From NCBI GenBank assembly GCA_009698675.1, contig WLPT01000002.1, positions 62,001 through 126,000 of the forward strand: DNA of 64,000 nucleotides, given 5' to 3'. A program made the position numbers and the translations under genes. This document shows, piece after piece, positions 43,111 through 53,101 of the stretch. Numbering within the stretch: the first letter of the stretch is position 1; the number at the start of each line of letters is the position of its first letter. The notes below the pieces were generated by a model. That model was not told the origin of the DNA. It was given only the letters and a program-made list of their open reading frames with translations, and made no database searches. This stretch comes from Actinomycetota bacterium (GTDB lineage: Bacteria > Actinomycetota > Actinomycetes > Nanopelagicales > Nanopelagicaceae).

Positions 43111-44535
43111 ATGAACCCTGCGAAAAGCCTGCCTACTGTAATTCAGGGTGGAATGGGAATCGCCGTTTCATCGTGGCAAATGGCTAAGGCCGTCTCACGT
43201 GCAGGAGCATTAGGTGTTGTATCTGGCACGGCAATTGACGCCGTGATCTCTCGACGCCTGCAAGATGGTGATCTCGATGGATCGGTTAGACGAGCTCTCC
43301 TTCACTTTCCAGACAAAGAGTTCGCCCAAGAGATTTTACGTCGTTACTTTATCGACGGAGGCAAAGCCTCGGATGCTCCCTATCTGCTCGTTCCTAAACT
43401 AACCCTGCATCCATCAGAGTTCGCCTCAAAATTTCTAACTGCATCTACCTTCGTTGAAGTCTGGTTGGCCAAAGAGGGACATCGCGGGCTTGTGGGAGTA
43501 AATTTCCTCGAGAAGATTCAGCTGGCCGCCCCTGCTTCAATTTATGGAGCCCTTCTTGCCGATGTTGATGCAATTCTTATCGGTGCAGGCATTCCTAGTG
43601 AAATCCCCCGAATCATCCGACAACTGTCAGTTCACGCTAAGGTTCGGATTTCAATCACCGTTGAAAATGCCAGCGTGAAATATTTTCTCGACTTTGATCC
43701 GGGGATTATTCGTCAAGGAGAACTAAAAGAGATTACAACCCCTGCTTTTCTAGCAATTATCTCTTCCCATGCATTAGCCTCATATTTAAACCGTGACGAA
43801 GAGGTGCGTCCGGATGGTTTTGTAGTTGAAGGCACATCTGCCGGAGGTCATAACGCACCCCCTCGAGGTACTACACCAATTGGAGAAGATGGCCAGTCAC
43901 AATTTTCGGCTAAAGATGATGCAGATATTGCTAAGGTCGCCGCTACCGGTCTTCCCTTCTGGTTAGCAGGAGGATTTGCCACTCCCGCCAAACTGCGCGA
44001 GGCGATCGCATTAGGTGCAAGCGGAGTGCAGGCAGGTTCAATCTTTGCGCTTAGTTTAGATTCGGGGATAACAAAAGAACTACGGGAGAAAACTCTGGCC
44101 CGAATTAGCGAAAAGAGTTTGAAGATTGTCACTGATCCTCTCGGTTCGCCAACCTCATTTCCATTCAAATATGCTGAGCTCGATAACACGATTGCAGATG
44201 AGATGGAGTTTCACACTCGGGTAAAACTCTGCGATCTCGGCTATTTACGAACTCTCGTCGAAAAACCCGATCACCGTATCGTTTATCGGTGTGCTGGGGA
44301 GCCTGACAAGACTTTTCGATTTAAGGGTGGTGCCGAAGGTGCTACTGCGGAAAAGAAGTGTTTGTGCAACGCACTTCTTGCAAATGTAGGCATGCCACAA
44401 ATACGAATCGATGGATATGAGGAGCTGCCTCTTTTAACTCTTGGATCGGATTTAACTGGCGAAGAGGAGATGTTAAAGCTCTACCCAGATGGATGGGGCG
44501 CCGACGATGCAGTTAGATACTTACTGGCAGATTAG
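43111..44535 (+). CDS. Nitronate monooxygenase family protein
   Basis: VIQGGMGIAVSSWQMAKAVSRAGALGVVSG; EGTSAGGHNAPPRG; WLAGGFATPAKLREAIALGASGVQAGSIFAL. Confidence 0.85.
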   Translation: MNPAKSLPTVIQGGMGIAVSSWQMAKAVSRAGALGVVSGTAIDAVISRRLQDGDLDGSVRRALLHFPDKEFAQEILRRYFIDGGKASDAPYLLVPKLTLHPSEFASKFLTASTFVEVWLAKEGHRGLVGVNFLEKIQLAAPASIYGALLADVDAILIGAGIPSEIPRIIRQLSVHAKVRISITVENASVKYFLDFDPGIIRQGELKEITTPAFLAIISSHALASYLNRDEEVRPDGFVVEGTSAGGHNAPPRGTTPIGEDGQSQFSAKDDADIAKVAATGLPFWLAGGFATPAKLREAIALGASGVQAGSIFALSLDSGITKELREKTLARISEKSLKIVTDPLGSPTSFPFKYAELDNTIADEMEFHTRVKLCDLGYLRTLVEKPDHRIVYRCAGEPDKTFRFKGGAEGATAEKKCLCNALLANVGMPQIRIDGYEELPLLTLGSDLTGEEEMLKLYPDGWGADDAVRYLLAD

Positions 44536-44546
44536 AAACGGCAAAA

Positions 44547-45002
44547 CTACTCGTATAGATCTGCAATTACTATCTTCGACATTCCTCGCATCGCTTGCCA
44601 AGCAAAAGCGGCTTTAACTGGATCGGAATTTCCTAAATGCTGCGACATCTGGCGTGGAGTAATCTGCCAGCTAACGCCAAAGGGATCAACGCACCAACCG
44701 CACTCTCCGGCAGCTCCCTCTTTCGTGATCGCATCCCACAAGCGATCAGTCTCTGCCTGTCCATCACACGAGATTGAGAGCGAGATGGATGCATTGAACT
44801 CTGGACCACCTGGCCAGCCCATTCCCACTAGTTCATGGCCATATATAGAGAACTCCGCGCTCATTAATTTGCCCTCACTCTCGGGCCGATGAGAGCTAAT
44901 AAGAGTGAATGACTCTCCAAAAATCTGCGAGTAGAACTCCAACGCATCTTCTAATGTGTTGTTAAACCAGAGGAAGGTGCGCAGTGACGAAGTGTTGGCC
45001 AT
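44547..45002 (-). CDS. VOC-family (PhnB/3-demethylubiquinone methyltransferase-like) protein
   Basis: LRTFLWFNNTLEDALEFYSQIFG; CGWCVDPFGVSWQITPRQM. Confidence 0.88.
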   Translation of the reverse strand: MANTSSLRTFLWFNNTLEDALEFYSQIFGESFTLISSHRPESEGKLMSAEFSIYGHELVGMGWPGGPEFNASISLSISCDGQAETDRLWDAITKEGAAGECGWCVDPFGVSWQITPRQMSQHLGNSDPVKAAFAWQAMRGMSKIVIADLYE

Positions 45003-45024
45003 TTACCAACTCTACATAATGGCG

Positions 45025-46398
45025 CTAGATTCGAGCGAACTCAGAGGTGAAGTGGCGCAAGGATGCGGGTTCGCTAATGATCTTGAAGCCACCAAGTGTG
45101 GAGGCTCTATTGGCGACCTCAGAACAAACTTCAATTACATAGTCAATGTGACTTTGCGTGTATGTCCGTCGTGGGATAGCCAATCGCACTAGCTCCATTG
45201 CCGCTGGCACTTCACTCCCATCGGGCTTTCGGCCAAACATAACTGTGCCAATTTCACAACCACGTATTCCGCCTACCTCATATAAAGCAACGGCTAAGGC
45301 CTGACCTGGATACTCAAGCGGTGGAATATGGGAAAGAAAGGCTTTGGCATCTATGTAAACGGCATGCCCGCCTATCGGTTGCACAACTGGGATTCCAAGT
45401 TCCAACAATGCATTGCCAAGATAGGCAGTGGATTGAATTCGATATTTCAAATAGTCGTGTGAAACGGCCTCCGTGAGACCAACGGCCAAGGCCTCTAAAT
45501 CGCGTCCAGCCAATCCCCCGTATGTTGGAAAGCCCTCGGTCAAAATTAAGAGATTTCTGCAGATTGTTGCAAGGCCATTGTCGTTGAGAGCAAGCCAGCC
45601 CCCAATATTTCCGAGGGGATCCTTTTTAGCACTCATCGTCATTCCATCGGCTAAAGATGCAATCTCTCGCACAATATCTACGACATCTCGCTCGGACTGC
45701 CCGGACTCTCGCTCTCGTATAAACCAAGCATTTTCAGCAAACCTGCATGCATCCAAGAAGAATGGGATCTTGTACTTCTTGCAGATGGCACTAACGGCGC
45801 GCAAATTCTCAAGAGAAACTGGCTGACCGCCACCTGAGTTGTTGGTAATAGTCATCATGACCACCGGAATATTTTCTACCCCTGTCGCGTTGATGAAACT
45901 CTCTAGTTCAACTAAATCCATATTGCCTTTAAATGGATAAGTATCTGAAGGATCTCGACCTTGGGCAATAACGAGGTCAACTGCCTCGGCCTTGGAGTAT
46001 TCGATGTTTGCCCGTGTTGTATCGAAATGAGTGTTGCTTGGAATAATCTTCCCCGGACCGCCAATCGCGGTGAAGAGGATTTTCTCGGCTGCACGACCTT
46101 GATGTGTCGGAATAATATGTTCAAATGGAAATAGGTTTTGTACCGCAGCCTTGAAATGCAACCATGAGGGCGAGCCTGCATACGACTCATCGCCACGTTG
46201 AATAGCAGCCCATTGATTGCGACTCATTGCGCCAGTGCCAGAGTCGGTTAGTAAATCTATAAGAACATCATCTGAATGAAGGGAGAAGAGGTTATATCCA
46301 ACATCTTTTATCAGCTGAACTCTCTCGCTCTCAGTGGTCATTCGTATTGCTGCAACTGAGTGGATTTTGAAGGGTTCGATTATTGTTTTAAATTCCAT
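45025..46398 (-). CDS. tnaA: Beta-eliminating lyase, tryptophanase-like (start MEFKTII at 46398; ORF extends to 46437)
   Basis: THQGRAAEKILF; THFDTTRANIEY; MTMSAKKDPLGNIGGWLALND (PLP lysine); AIPRRTYTQSHIDYVIEV. Confidence 0.85.
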   Translation of the reverse strand: MEFKTIIEPFKIHSVAAIRMTTESERVQLIKDVGYNLFSLHSDDVLIDLLTDSGTGAMSRNQWAAIQRGDESYAGSPSWLHFKAAVQNLFPFEHIIPTHQGRAAEKILFTAIGGPGKIIPSNTHFDTTRANIEYSKAEAVDLVIAQGRDPSDTYPFKGNMDLVELESFINATGVENIPVVMMTITNNSGGGQPVSLENLRAVSAICKKYKIPFFLDACRFAENAWFIRERESGQSERDVVDIVREIASLADGMTMSAKKDPLGNIGGWLALNDNGLATICRNLLILTEGFPTYGGLAGRDLEALAVGLTEAVSHDYLKYRIQSTAYLGNALLELGIPVVQPIGGHAVYIDAKAFLSHIPPLEYPGQALAVALYEVGGIRGCEIGTVMFGRKPDGSEVPAAMELVRLAIPRRTYTQSHIDYVIEVCSEVANRASTLGGFKIISEPASLRHFTSEFARI

Positions 46399-46456
46399 GC
46401 CAGCAAGATTAAAGCCAGATATTGCTTTATGGCTCATCTATGAGCAAGTGCCAGCA

Positions 46457-47230
46457 CTACTGCTTTGTAAGCCCTTCAATAAACGTCAGAGAGTTTTGAA
46501 AGATCAACTCTTGATCATAATCAAGGGTTGCAACATGGTAACTATTGACAAGTTCAATTCGGGATTTACTACTTGAGCCCAAACCTGCCATGATTATTTC
46601 AGTATTAGAAACCGGCAAAGTATGGTCTTCGACGCTGTGAAAAAGTTGCACAGGGATCGTCACTTTGCCGAGATTCTTACGGGTGGTCTTCAACATTATT
46701 AATAGTTGATGAATCCCACGAGTAGGAAGTGCGTCATAGCCGTGCTCAGATATTCCTGGTCGTTTAATATCATTGCCAACGCTAGAGCGAAGCTTTTGAA
46801 AACGTGAGAGCAGATAACCTATCGGGACTGAGATAAATGGGACGTGAATCATCGGATTCACAAGAATTATTCCGCTCAAGCGATCATTATTCTCCTCCGA
46901 GATATATAGAGCTGTTCCACCGCCCATGGATAGCCCGGCGATAAAGACTTGGTCGCATGTTTTGAACAACTCTTCCAGCTCTAGTTGTACCTTCGCTGGC
47001 CACTCTTGCCACTTCACTTTATTGAGATCTTCGGGTTTAGTTCCATGTCCAGGTAAAAGTGGAACTCGTACTGAGTAGCCCTTAGACAAGAGGAATTCGC
47101 CCCATGGGCGCATAGATGGAGGCGCTCCTGTGAAACCGTGAACTAGTAAAATGCCAATTCGGGAGTTTTTTCCTGAGCCGATTGCAGACCAATCTTGCAT
47201 CCATCCAATTGGTGCCGTATCAACTGCCAT
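46457..47230 (-). CDS. Alpha/beta hydrolase (carboxylesterase-like)
   Basis: ILLVHGFTGAPPSMRPWGEFL; FIAGLSMGGGTALYISEE (GxSxG). Confidence 0.9.
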   Translation of the reverse strand: MAVDTAPIGWMQDWSAIGSGKNSRIGILLVHGFTGAPPSMRPWGEFLLSKGYSVRVPLLPGHGTKPEDLNKVKWQEWPAKVQLELEELFKTCDQVFIAGLSMGGGTALYISEENNDRLSGIILVNPMIHVPFISVPIGYLLSRFQKLRSSVGNDIKRPGISEHGYDALPTRGIHQLLIMLKTTRKNLGKVTIPVQLFHSVEDHTLPVSNTEIIMAGLGSSSKSRIELVNSYHVATLDYDQELIFQNSLTFIEGLTKQ

Positions 47231-47242
47231 AATCAAAGGTTA

Positions 47243-47653
47243 CTAAAGATTGTGGGAAATACTGCGCTTTAACAACAGTTCGGAAACGCTCTGCGCCAAC
47301 GTGAAGGGATCTATCGGGTGAACCAGAGATGCCTCAGCCATCGACCATGCAGCCAGCCATGCATCTTGAACTCGGCCAGTAATTACCAATACCGGCGGAC
47401 AGTTGAATAACTCATCTTTTAATTGGCGGGCGATGCCCATTCCTCCCTCGGGAGTGGCTTCACCGTCGAGAATGAAAAGATCAATCATTGCGCCGGAATC
47501 AACATAGCTTCGTAGCGCCGCAGACGTTGCAAACTCGTGAATGTAATGTCGGCCAGCAGATGTTTGAGTACCCAGCGCCGCAGATATGGAGGCCCTCACC
47601 GTCGAATCATCGGAGTAGACAACAATCTCATTTTTTTCAACGCCCTGGCTCAT
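47243..47653 (-). CDS. Orphan receiver-domain-like protein (start MSQGVEK at 47653; ORF extends to 47659)
   Basis: VVYSDDSTVRASISAAL; IDLFILDGEATPEGGMGIARQLKDE; PPVLVITGR. Confidence 0.7.
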   Translation of the reverse strand: MSQGVEKNEIVVYSDDSTVRASISAALGTQTSAGRHYIHEFATSAALRSYVDSGAMIDLFILDGEATPEGGMGIARQLKDELFNCPPVLVITGRVQDAWLAAWSMAEASLVHPIDPFTLAQSVSELLLKRSISHNL

Positions 47654-47802
47654 GCCCATGATTCTAAGTCACAATGTCAATCAAGCCCAAGCCCAAACCG
47701 CAGAGATAGACGTGACCTGTTTCATCTAGAAATCCGAGCAATTGCCGCCTGGAACTGGCTCTGCTGCAGGACAGAGCGCGTGTTTTAGGGAATAATCGCC
47801 CC

Positions 47803-48432
47803 ATGTCAAGCGCAGCCGTAACGGCACACCATAAAATCACACGTCCCAACGCGGTAGCCGTTGGAACCATTGTGTGGCTCTCCAGCGAATTAATGTTCTT
47901 CGCCGCCCTATTCGCGATTTATTTCACAACGCGAGGAGTGCAAGGACCGCGTGTTTGGCTCGAGTCGAATCACCTTTTGAATGTTCCCTTTGCGGCCATC
48001 AACACAACCGTTCTTGTTCTCTCATCCGTGACTTGCCAATTCGGTGTATTTGCTGCAGAGCGTTTTCAAAATCATAAGACCGGCAAGATGTATCAGATCA
48101 ATAAATGGGGAATGCGTGAATGGTTCTCACTTACTTTTTTGATGGGAGCATTTTTCGTAGGTGGCCAGATTTATGAGTATGCCTCTTTGGTCCACGAGGG
48201 CCTAACGCTTTCGTCAACTGCATACGGATCAGTGTTCTTTATCGCAACAGGATTTCACGGGTTACACGTTACTGGCGGGTTGATTGCCTTCTTAATCGTC
48301 ATCGTTCGTGTTTCCAAAGCTCGTCGTTTTACAAGTGGCCAAGCAACGACTGCCATAGTAGTTTCCTATTACTGGCACTTCGTCGACGTAGTGTGGATTG
48401 CATTGTTTTCTGCAATCTACCTCATTAAATAA
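47803..48432 (+). CDS. ctaE: Cytochrome c oxidase subunit III
   Basis: [44 protein letters not shown]. Confidence 0.97.
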   Translation: MSSAAVTAHHKITRPNAVAVGTIVWLSSELMFFAALFAIYFTTRGVQGPRVWLESNHLLNVPFAAINTTVLVLSSVTCQFGVFAAERFQNHKTGKMYQINKWGMREWFSLTFLMGAFFVGGQIYEYASLVHEGLTLSSTAYGSVFFIATGFHGLHVTGGLIAFLIVIVRVSKARRFTSGQATTAIVVSYYWHFVDVVWIALFSAIYLIK

Positions 48433-48447
48433 AGGAGTTAAAAAAAC

Positions 48448-49239
48448 GTGAAGCGTCTTTCTCGCTATCGTCGCCATAAGGTTGCAGCTCCGTTACTTTT
48501 GGTCATTGCACTTTTAGGTATTGGCGCCAGTTTTAACATCGCCAGTGCAACAATTAAAGCAACTCCAACGACATTTGCCCGTTCCACGGCCATTGATGAA
48601 GGCAAGCAGATCTTTCTTAAAGGCTGTTCCTCCTGCCATGGTTTAAATGCTGAAGGCGGTTCGATCGCGCCATCTCTTATCGGTGTCGGTGCAGCCTCTG
48701 TTGATTTTCAAGTTGGCACTGGGCGTATGCCTATGGCAGATATGAGCACTCAAGCTATGAGAAAACGTCCTGTTTATAACGCTGAACAGACTGCAGCGTT
48801 GGTTGCCTACGTTTCTTCACTTGCACCAGGTCCAGCGATACCAACTGATGCTGTTTTAAATTATGAACGGGATGGGAGCACTGCCCAAGGCGGAGAGCTC
48901 TTTAGAAATAACTGCGCAATGTGCCACAACTTTGCCGGTCAAGGCGGAGCACTTACTCAAGGCAAATACGCACCGACATTGATGGGTGTTGAACCTAAAT
49001 ATATTTACGAAGCGTTAATTACTGGTCCACAATCTATGCCTGTTTTCAGTGACAAGACCATTACTCCAGCTGAGAAACTCTCACTCATTAAGTGGATTAA
49101 GGCTGCAGAGAAGGAGCCAAATCTCGGTGGAGCAACAATGGGTCGCATTGGACCAGTTACTGAAGGTTTATTGGCTTGGATATTAGGACTCGGACTACTG
49201 ATTGCCATTGCAGTCTGGTTAACAACGAAAGCGAGATGA
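48448..49239 (+). CDS. qcrC: Di-heme cytochrome c subunit of bc1 complex
   Basis: Two CXXCH motifs CSSCH and CAMCH; C-terminal TM; operon with qcrA, qcrB. Confidence 0.96.
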   Translation: MKRLSRYRRHKVAAPLLLVIALLGIGASFNIASATIKATPTTFARSTAIDEGKQIFLKGCSSCHGLNAEGGSIAPSLIGVGAASVDFQVGTGRMPMADMSTQAMRKRPVYNAEQTAALVAYVSSLAPGPAIPTDAVLNYERDGSTAQGGELFRNNCAMCHNFAGQGGALTQGKYAPTLMGVEPKYIYEALITGPQSMPVFSDKTITPAEKLSLIKWIKAAEKEPNLGGATMGRIGPVTEGLLAWILGLGLLIAIAVWLTTKAR

Positions 49240-50240
49240 GTACGGTGTCTAACGAAATCGAAGCAACAGAGGATCCAGGTACCGCTCCACACGTTTTGCG
49301 AGCTGCCGATCTAAATCCGCGCTCTGAAAAACGCGCCGAACAACAAGTAGCAATTCTCTTTGTGCTCTCAGGGATTGGCTCACTTCTTCTGATTTACTCA
49401 TACGTCTTTATCGATAAGAACTTATTTATCTTTATTCCTGTTATGGGAAACCAAAATGCCTCCCAATTGGGTCTAGGCCTAGGAATGGCAATGTCGCTCT
49501 TCTTCTTGGGGATGGCGGCCATTCATTGGGCCAAAACATTGATGCCAGAGACCGAAGTGATAAATCATCGTCACGAATTTAGATCCTCTAACGAGGATCG
49601 TGAAGAGTTCGTTGCAACCGTTAAAGGCGGTGTTGCAGGCGTACAACTTGGCCGCCGCAAATTGATTAAAGGCTCATTAGCTGGAGCGATGGGGCTTTTC
49701 GCGCTGCCACCAGTCTTGCTTCTTCGCGATCTAGGTCCACTGCCTAAAAAGCAGCTAGAGACAACGAGTTGGAAGGCCGGTACGCGTTTAGTTACCGATC
49801 CCGGAAACCGACCTATTTTGGCATCTGATTTAGAAGTTGGCGCAGTGGTTCAAACACTTCCGGCAGTTGCCGAAGGAAGCGAACGTTTATTGAGCGATAT
49901 CGCAAAAGATCCAGTGTTGTTGATTCGCCTTCGTCCTGAGGATTTCCAGTTAACTCCCGAAAAGTTAGCTATGACTCATGAGGGCATCATCGCATTTTCA
50001 AAGATCTGCTCACATATGGGCTGCGCAGTTGCACTTTACGAACAGCAGACTAAGCATCTCCTGTGTCCATGTCACCAGTCGACTTTTGATGTTACACGTG
50101 GAGCTAAGGTCATCTTTGGACCAGCTGCAAGACCGCTTCCCCAGTTAGACATTACCGTCGATAACGAAGGATATTTAATTGCACGTGCACCATTTAGTGA
50201 ACCCGTCGGACCTAGCTTCTGGGAGCGTAACTCACAATGA
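49236..50240 (+). CDS. qcrA: Rieske iron-sulfur subunit (start MSTVSNEIEA at 49236; ORF extends upstream to 49176)
   Basis: CSHMGCAVALYEQQTKHLLCPCHQSTFD. Confidence 0.96.
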   Translation: MSTVSNEIEATEDPGTAPHVLRAADLNPRSEKRAEQQVAILFVLSGIGSLLLIYSYVFIDKNLFIFIPVMGNQNASQLGLGLGMAMSLFFLGMAAIHWAKTLMPETEVINHRHEFRSSNEDREEFVATVKGGVAGVQLGRRKLIKGSLAGAMGLFALPPVLLLRDLGPLPKKQLETTSWKAGTRLVTDPGNRPILASDLEVGAVVQTLPAVAEGSERLLSDIAKDPVLLIRLRPEDFQLTPEKLAMTHEGIIAFSKICSHMGCAVALYEQQTKHLLCPCHQSTFDVTRGAKVIFGPAARPLPQLDITVDNEGYLIARAPFSEPVGPSFWERNSQ

Positions 50241-51823
50241 CAACAGCTGAAAAGAGAATTGGCGCAGTTGCCAACTACGTTGATGAGCGTATCGGCGCCG
50301 CAGGTTGGGTTAAGAAATCACTTAACAAGGTTTTTCCAGATCACTGGTCTTTCATGCTCGGTGAAGTATGTATGTACTCATTCATAATCCTGCTGCTGTC
50401 AGGAACTTTCTTAACCCTTTGGTTTGATCCATCTCAACGAGATGTTATTTATGAGGGTGTGTATGCGCCCCTAAAGGGTTTGAAGATGTCGGCTGCCTAC
50501 GCTTCAACCCTGGACATATCCTTTGAAGTTCGCGGCGGTTTATTGATGCGCCAGATTCATCACTGGGCAGCCAATATATTCATGGCCGCAATTGTTGCGC
50601 ACTTGCTTCGCGTGTTTTTCACAGGAGCATTTAGAAAGCCTCGTGAGTTCAACTGGATCTTAGGAATTATCTTGCTAACCCTTGGCTTTGTTGAAGGTCT
50701 TTTCGGATACTCACTTCCAGATGATCTTCTCTCAGGTACTGGGCTACGTATTACCTCGGCAATCATTCAGGCGATCCCCCTCGTCGGTACCTACATATCC
50801 TTCTTTCTATTTGGAGGCGCCTTCCCGGGGACAGGTTTTATCCCACGTATATTTACACTTCACGTCCTCTTAATACCGGGAGCGTTTTTAGCCGTCATCA
50901 CGATTCACGTGATGTTAGTTTGGTACCAGAAGCACACACAGTTCCCTGGTCCTGGAAAAACTGAAAAGAACGTAGTTGGTCACCCTATTTTGCCGGTCTA
51001 TATGGCAAAAGCTGGAGGCTTCTTTTTTATTGTCTTCGGAGTGATCGCCTTTCTCTCAGCCGTGGCATCTATTAACCCGATCTGGTTATACGGGCCTTAC
51101 ACTCCTGGACAAATCTCTGCGGGCTCGCAACCAGATTGGTACATGGGCTGGCTCGACGGTCTCGTACGTATGGCTCCGCCACTAGAAACGCATGCTCTCG
51201 GACATACGATTTCGTGGAATATTTTGATTCCCGCGTTGATCGTACCTGGCATCGTATTTACAGGAATGGCCTTATATCCATTTATTGAAAGTTGGATTAC
51301 TGGAGATAAGCGTGAGCACCATCTTCTCGATCGCCCGCGTAATGTCCCTAACAGAACAGCACTTGGAGTCATGTCCGTTACTTTTGTTATGGTAGCTCTA
51401 ATTAACGGCGGTAACGATATCTTTGCAACTAACTTCGATCTCTCTATTAACGAGATCATGTGGTTCTCACGGATTTCAATATTCCTGCTTCCACCTTTGT
51501 CCTTCGTAATAACAAAACGACTTTGCCTCTCACTTCAACGCGCAGATCGTGAACTCGTTCTCCATGGAAAAGAAACCGGACGTTTAGTTCGTATGCCAAA
51601 TGGTGAGTTCGTAGAGGTTCACGAGCCAATCTCGGCTCAGAAGCGATGGATACTGACCTCCCATGAACAGCCACAAGCACTGGAACTGCCCGATATCGAC
51701 TCCCGTGGCGTCAAGCGCCCTGGTGGAGTTAAGAACAAAATTCGGGCCCGTTTGAGTAAGGCACATGCCGTAGCAGTTCCGAAGGTGAGTGCTCAAGAGT
51801 TAAAAGAGATTGAAGGTCACTAG
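50237..51823 (+). CDS. qcrB: Cytochrome b subunit of bc1 complex
   Basis: RQIHHWAANIFMAAIVAHLLRVFFTGAFRKPREFNWILG; PDWYMGWLDGLVRM. Confidence 0.97.
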   Translation: MTTAEKRIGAVANYVDERIGAAGWVKKSLNKVFPDHWSFMLGEVCMYSFIILLLSGTFLTLWFDPSQRDVIYEGVYAPLKGLKMSAAYASTLDISFEVRGGLLMRQIHHWAANIFMAAIVAHLLRVFFTGAFRKPREFNWILGIILLTLGFVEGLFGYSLPDDLLSGTGLRITSAIIQAIPLVGTYISFFLFGGAFPGTGFIPRIFTLHVLLIPGAFLAVITIHVMLVWYQKHTQFPGPGKTEKNVVGHPILPVYMAKAGGFFFIVFGVIAFLSAVASINPIWLYGPYTPGQISAGSQPDWYMGWLDGLVRMAPPLETHALGHTISWNILIPALIVPGIVFTGMALYPFIESWITGDKREHHLLDRPRNVPNRTALGVMSVTFVMVALINGGNDIFATNFDLSINEIMWFSRISIFLLPPLSFVITKRLCLSLQRADRELVLHGKETGRLVRMPNGEFVEVHEPISAQKRWILTSHEQPQALELPDIDSRGVKRPGGVKNKIRARLSKAHAVAVPKVSAQELKEIEGH

Positions 51824-52680
51824 CTCGCTTTCTTTATAACAAGCCAAACACCTAGGGCCGTTACTCCTATTCCAAGTAGGCCCTGGGTGTTTACTTTTTC
51901 TCCAAAGAAAAAATAGGCCTCAATGGCCGTTGCTGGTGGAACTAAATAAAACAGCGATGACACTCTCGCAGCGCTGCCGGTATTGAGCAGCCATAAGAGC
52001 AGCAATACCGCGCCAACAGATAAGACTGCGATAAGCCAGATGAAGGCAGCGATAAATCGTGGACTCCAGGTGATTGATGTTCCTCCCGAAATAAATGCCG
52101 CAATACCCAAAACGCTTCCGCTGATCAAGTATTGGTAAGCCGTTCCGGCAAGGAGTGGAATATCGGAGCCGATTTTCTTTTGAAGCAGAGTTGCCGTGGT
52201 GCTTCCCATGAGTGCAATAGCTATGCCTATCAACCCAGCAAGGCGAGTGTGCGCCTCTAACGTAGGCCCCAGCACCAATATGACACCCGTTAGACCAATA
52301 AAAAGTCCGGCTAGCTGACTCTTAGTTAACCGCTCGCCCAACACTCGCACCGCTAAGACCGAGACGAGAACAGGCTGCAAACTTGTCACTACTGCAGCCA
52401 CGCCGGCCGATAGCCCCTGTGAAATCGCAAAAAAAACGCCGCCCAAGTAACAGGCGTGAAGAAAAATACCTATTAATGCCGATCGCCCGATTGCACTAGG
52501 CCCAATAGCTAACGGTTGTTTAAGTAGCCCCGCTATGAGGAAGAGGACTCCTGCAGCGGCAAAGATTCTTACAGAGAGAAAGATAAAAGGATCTGCAAAG
52601 GGAAGCCCATATTTAGCTCCTACAAAGCCCGTGCTCCACAAAAGAACAAATAGGTAGGGAGCAAAGCGAGCTGCCTTCAA
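51820..52680 (-). CDS. EamA/DMT-family transporter (TTG start)
   Basis: Ten-TM-like hydrophobic pattern; LYFVLLWSTGFVGAKYGLPFADPF-type N-terminus; internal duplication. Confidence 0.85.
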   Translation of the reverse strand: MKAARFAPYLFVLLWSTGFVGAKYGLPFADPFIFLSVRIFAAAGVLFLIAGLLKQPLAIGPSAIGRSALIGIFLHACYLGGVFFAISQGLSAGVAAVVTSLQPVLVSVLAVRVLGERLTKSQLAGLFIGLTGVILVLGPTLEAHTRLAGLIGIAIALMGSTTATLLQKKIGSDIPLLAGTAYQYLISGSVLGIAAFISGGTSITWSPRFIAAFIWLIAVLSVGAVLLLLWLLNTGSAARVSSLFYLVPPATAIEAYFFFGEKVNTQGLLGIGVTALGVWLVIKKAS

Positions 52681-52688
52681 TTCGAGCT

Positions 52689-53096
52689 CTAGTGTGAAGT
52701 TGGTGTTGCCAGTGGTTTTTCATACTCAGTTACCATGCCTATAACCGAGATAATTAATGAGCCAAGTCCAATGAGCGTGAGCCACCAACCGATTGCAAGA
52801 CCGAGTCCCATGGCACAAGCACTCAGTGCTACAGGTAATGGCCACCATGAATGTGGGCTATAGAAACCAAGTTCGCCTGCACCATCGGCTATTTCAGCGG
52901 TGAAACTATCTTCAGGCAATACCAGGCCAATTCGTTTCTGAGTAAACCAAAGATAGAAGCCCACCATTGCTGCAAGGCAAGCGGCCAACATCATTCCGCC
53001 AATTCCGACAGGTTCGCCGCCGACTTTCCAATAAATAACCGTCATGATGAGATAAAAAATCGCCAAGCCGCCAAATAGTTTCCAATTGACCTTCAT
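52689..53096 (-). CDS. ctaF: Actinobacterial cytochrome c oxidase subunit IV
   Basis: MKVNWKLFGGLAIFYLIMTVIYWKVGGEPVG...YSPHSWWPLPVALSACAMGLGLAIGWWL. Confidence 0.9.
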   Translation of the reverse strand: MKVNWKLFGGLAIFYLIMTVIYWKVGGEPVGIGGMMLAACLAAMVGFYLWFTQKRIGLVLPEDSFTAEIADGAGELGFYSPHSWWPLPVALSACAMGLGLAIGWWLTLIGLGSLIISVIGMVTEYEKPLATPTSH

Positions 53097-53101
53097 GGGA
53101 G

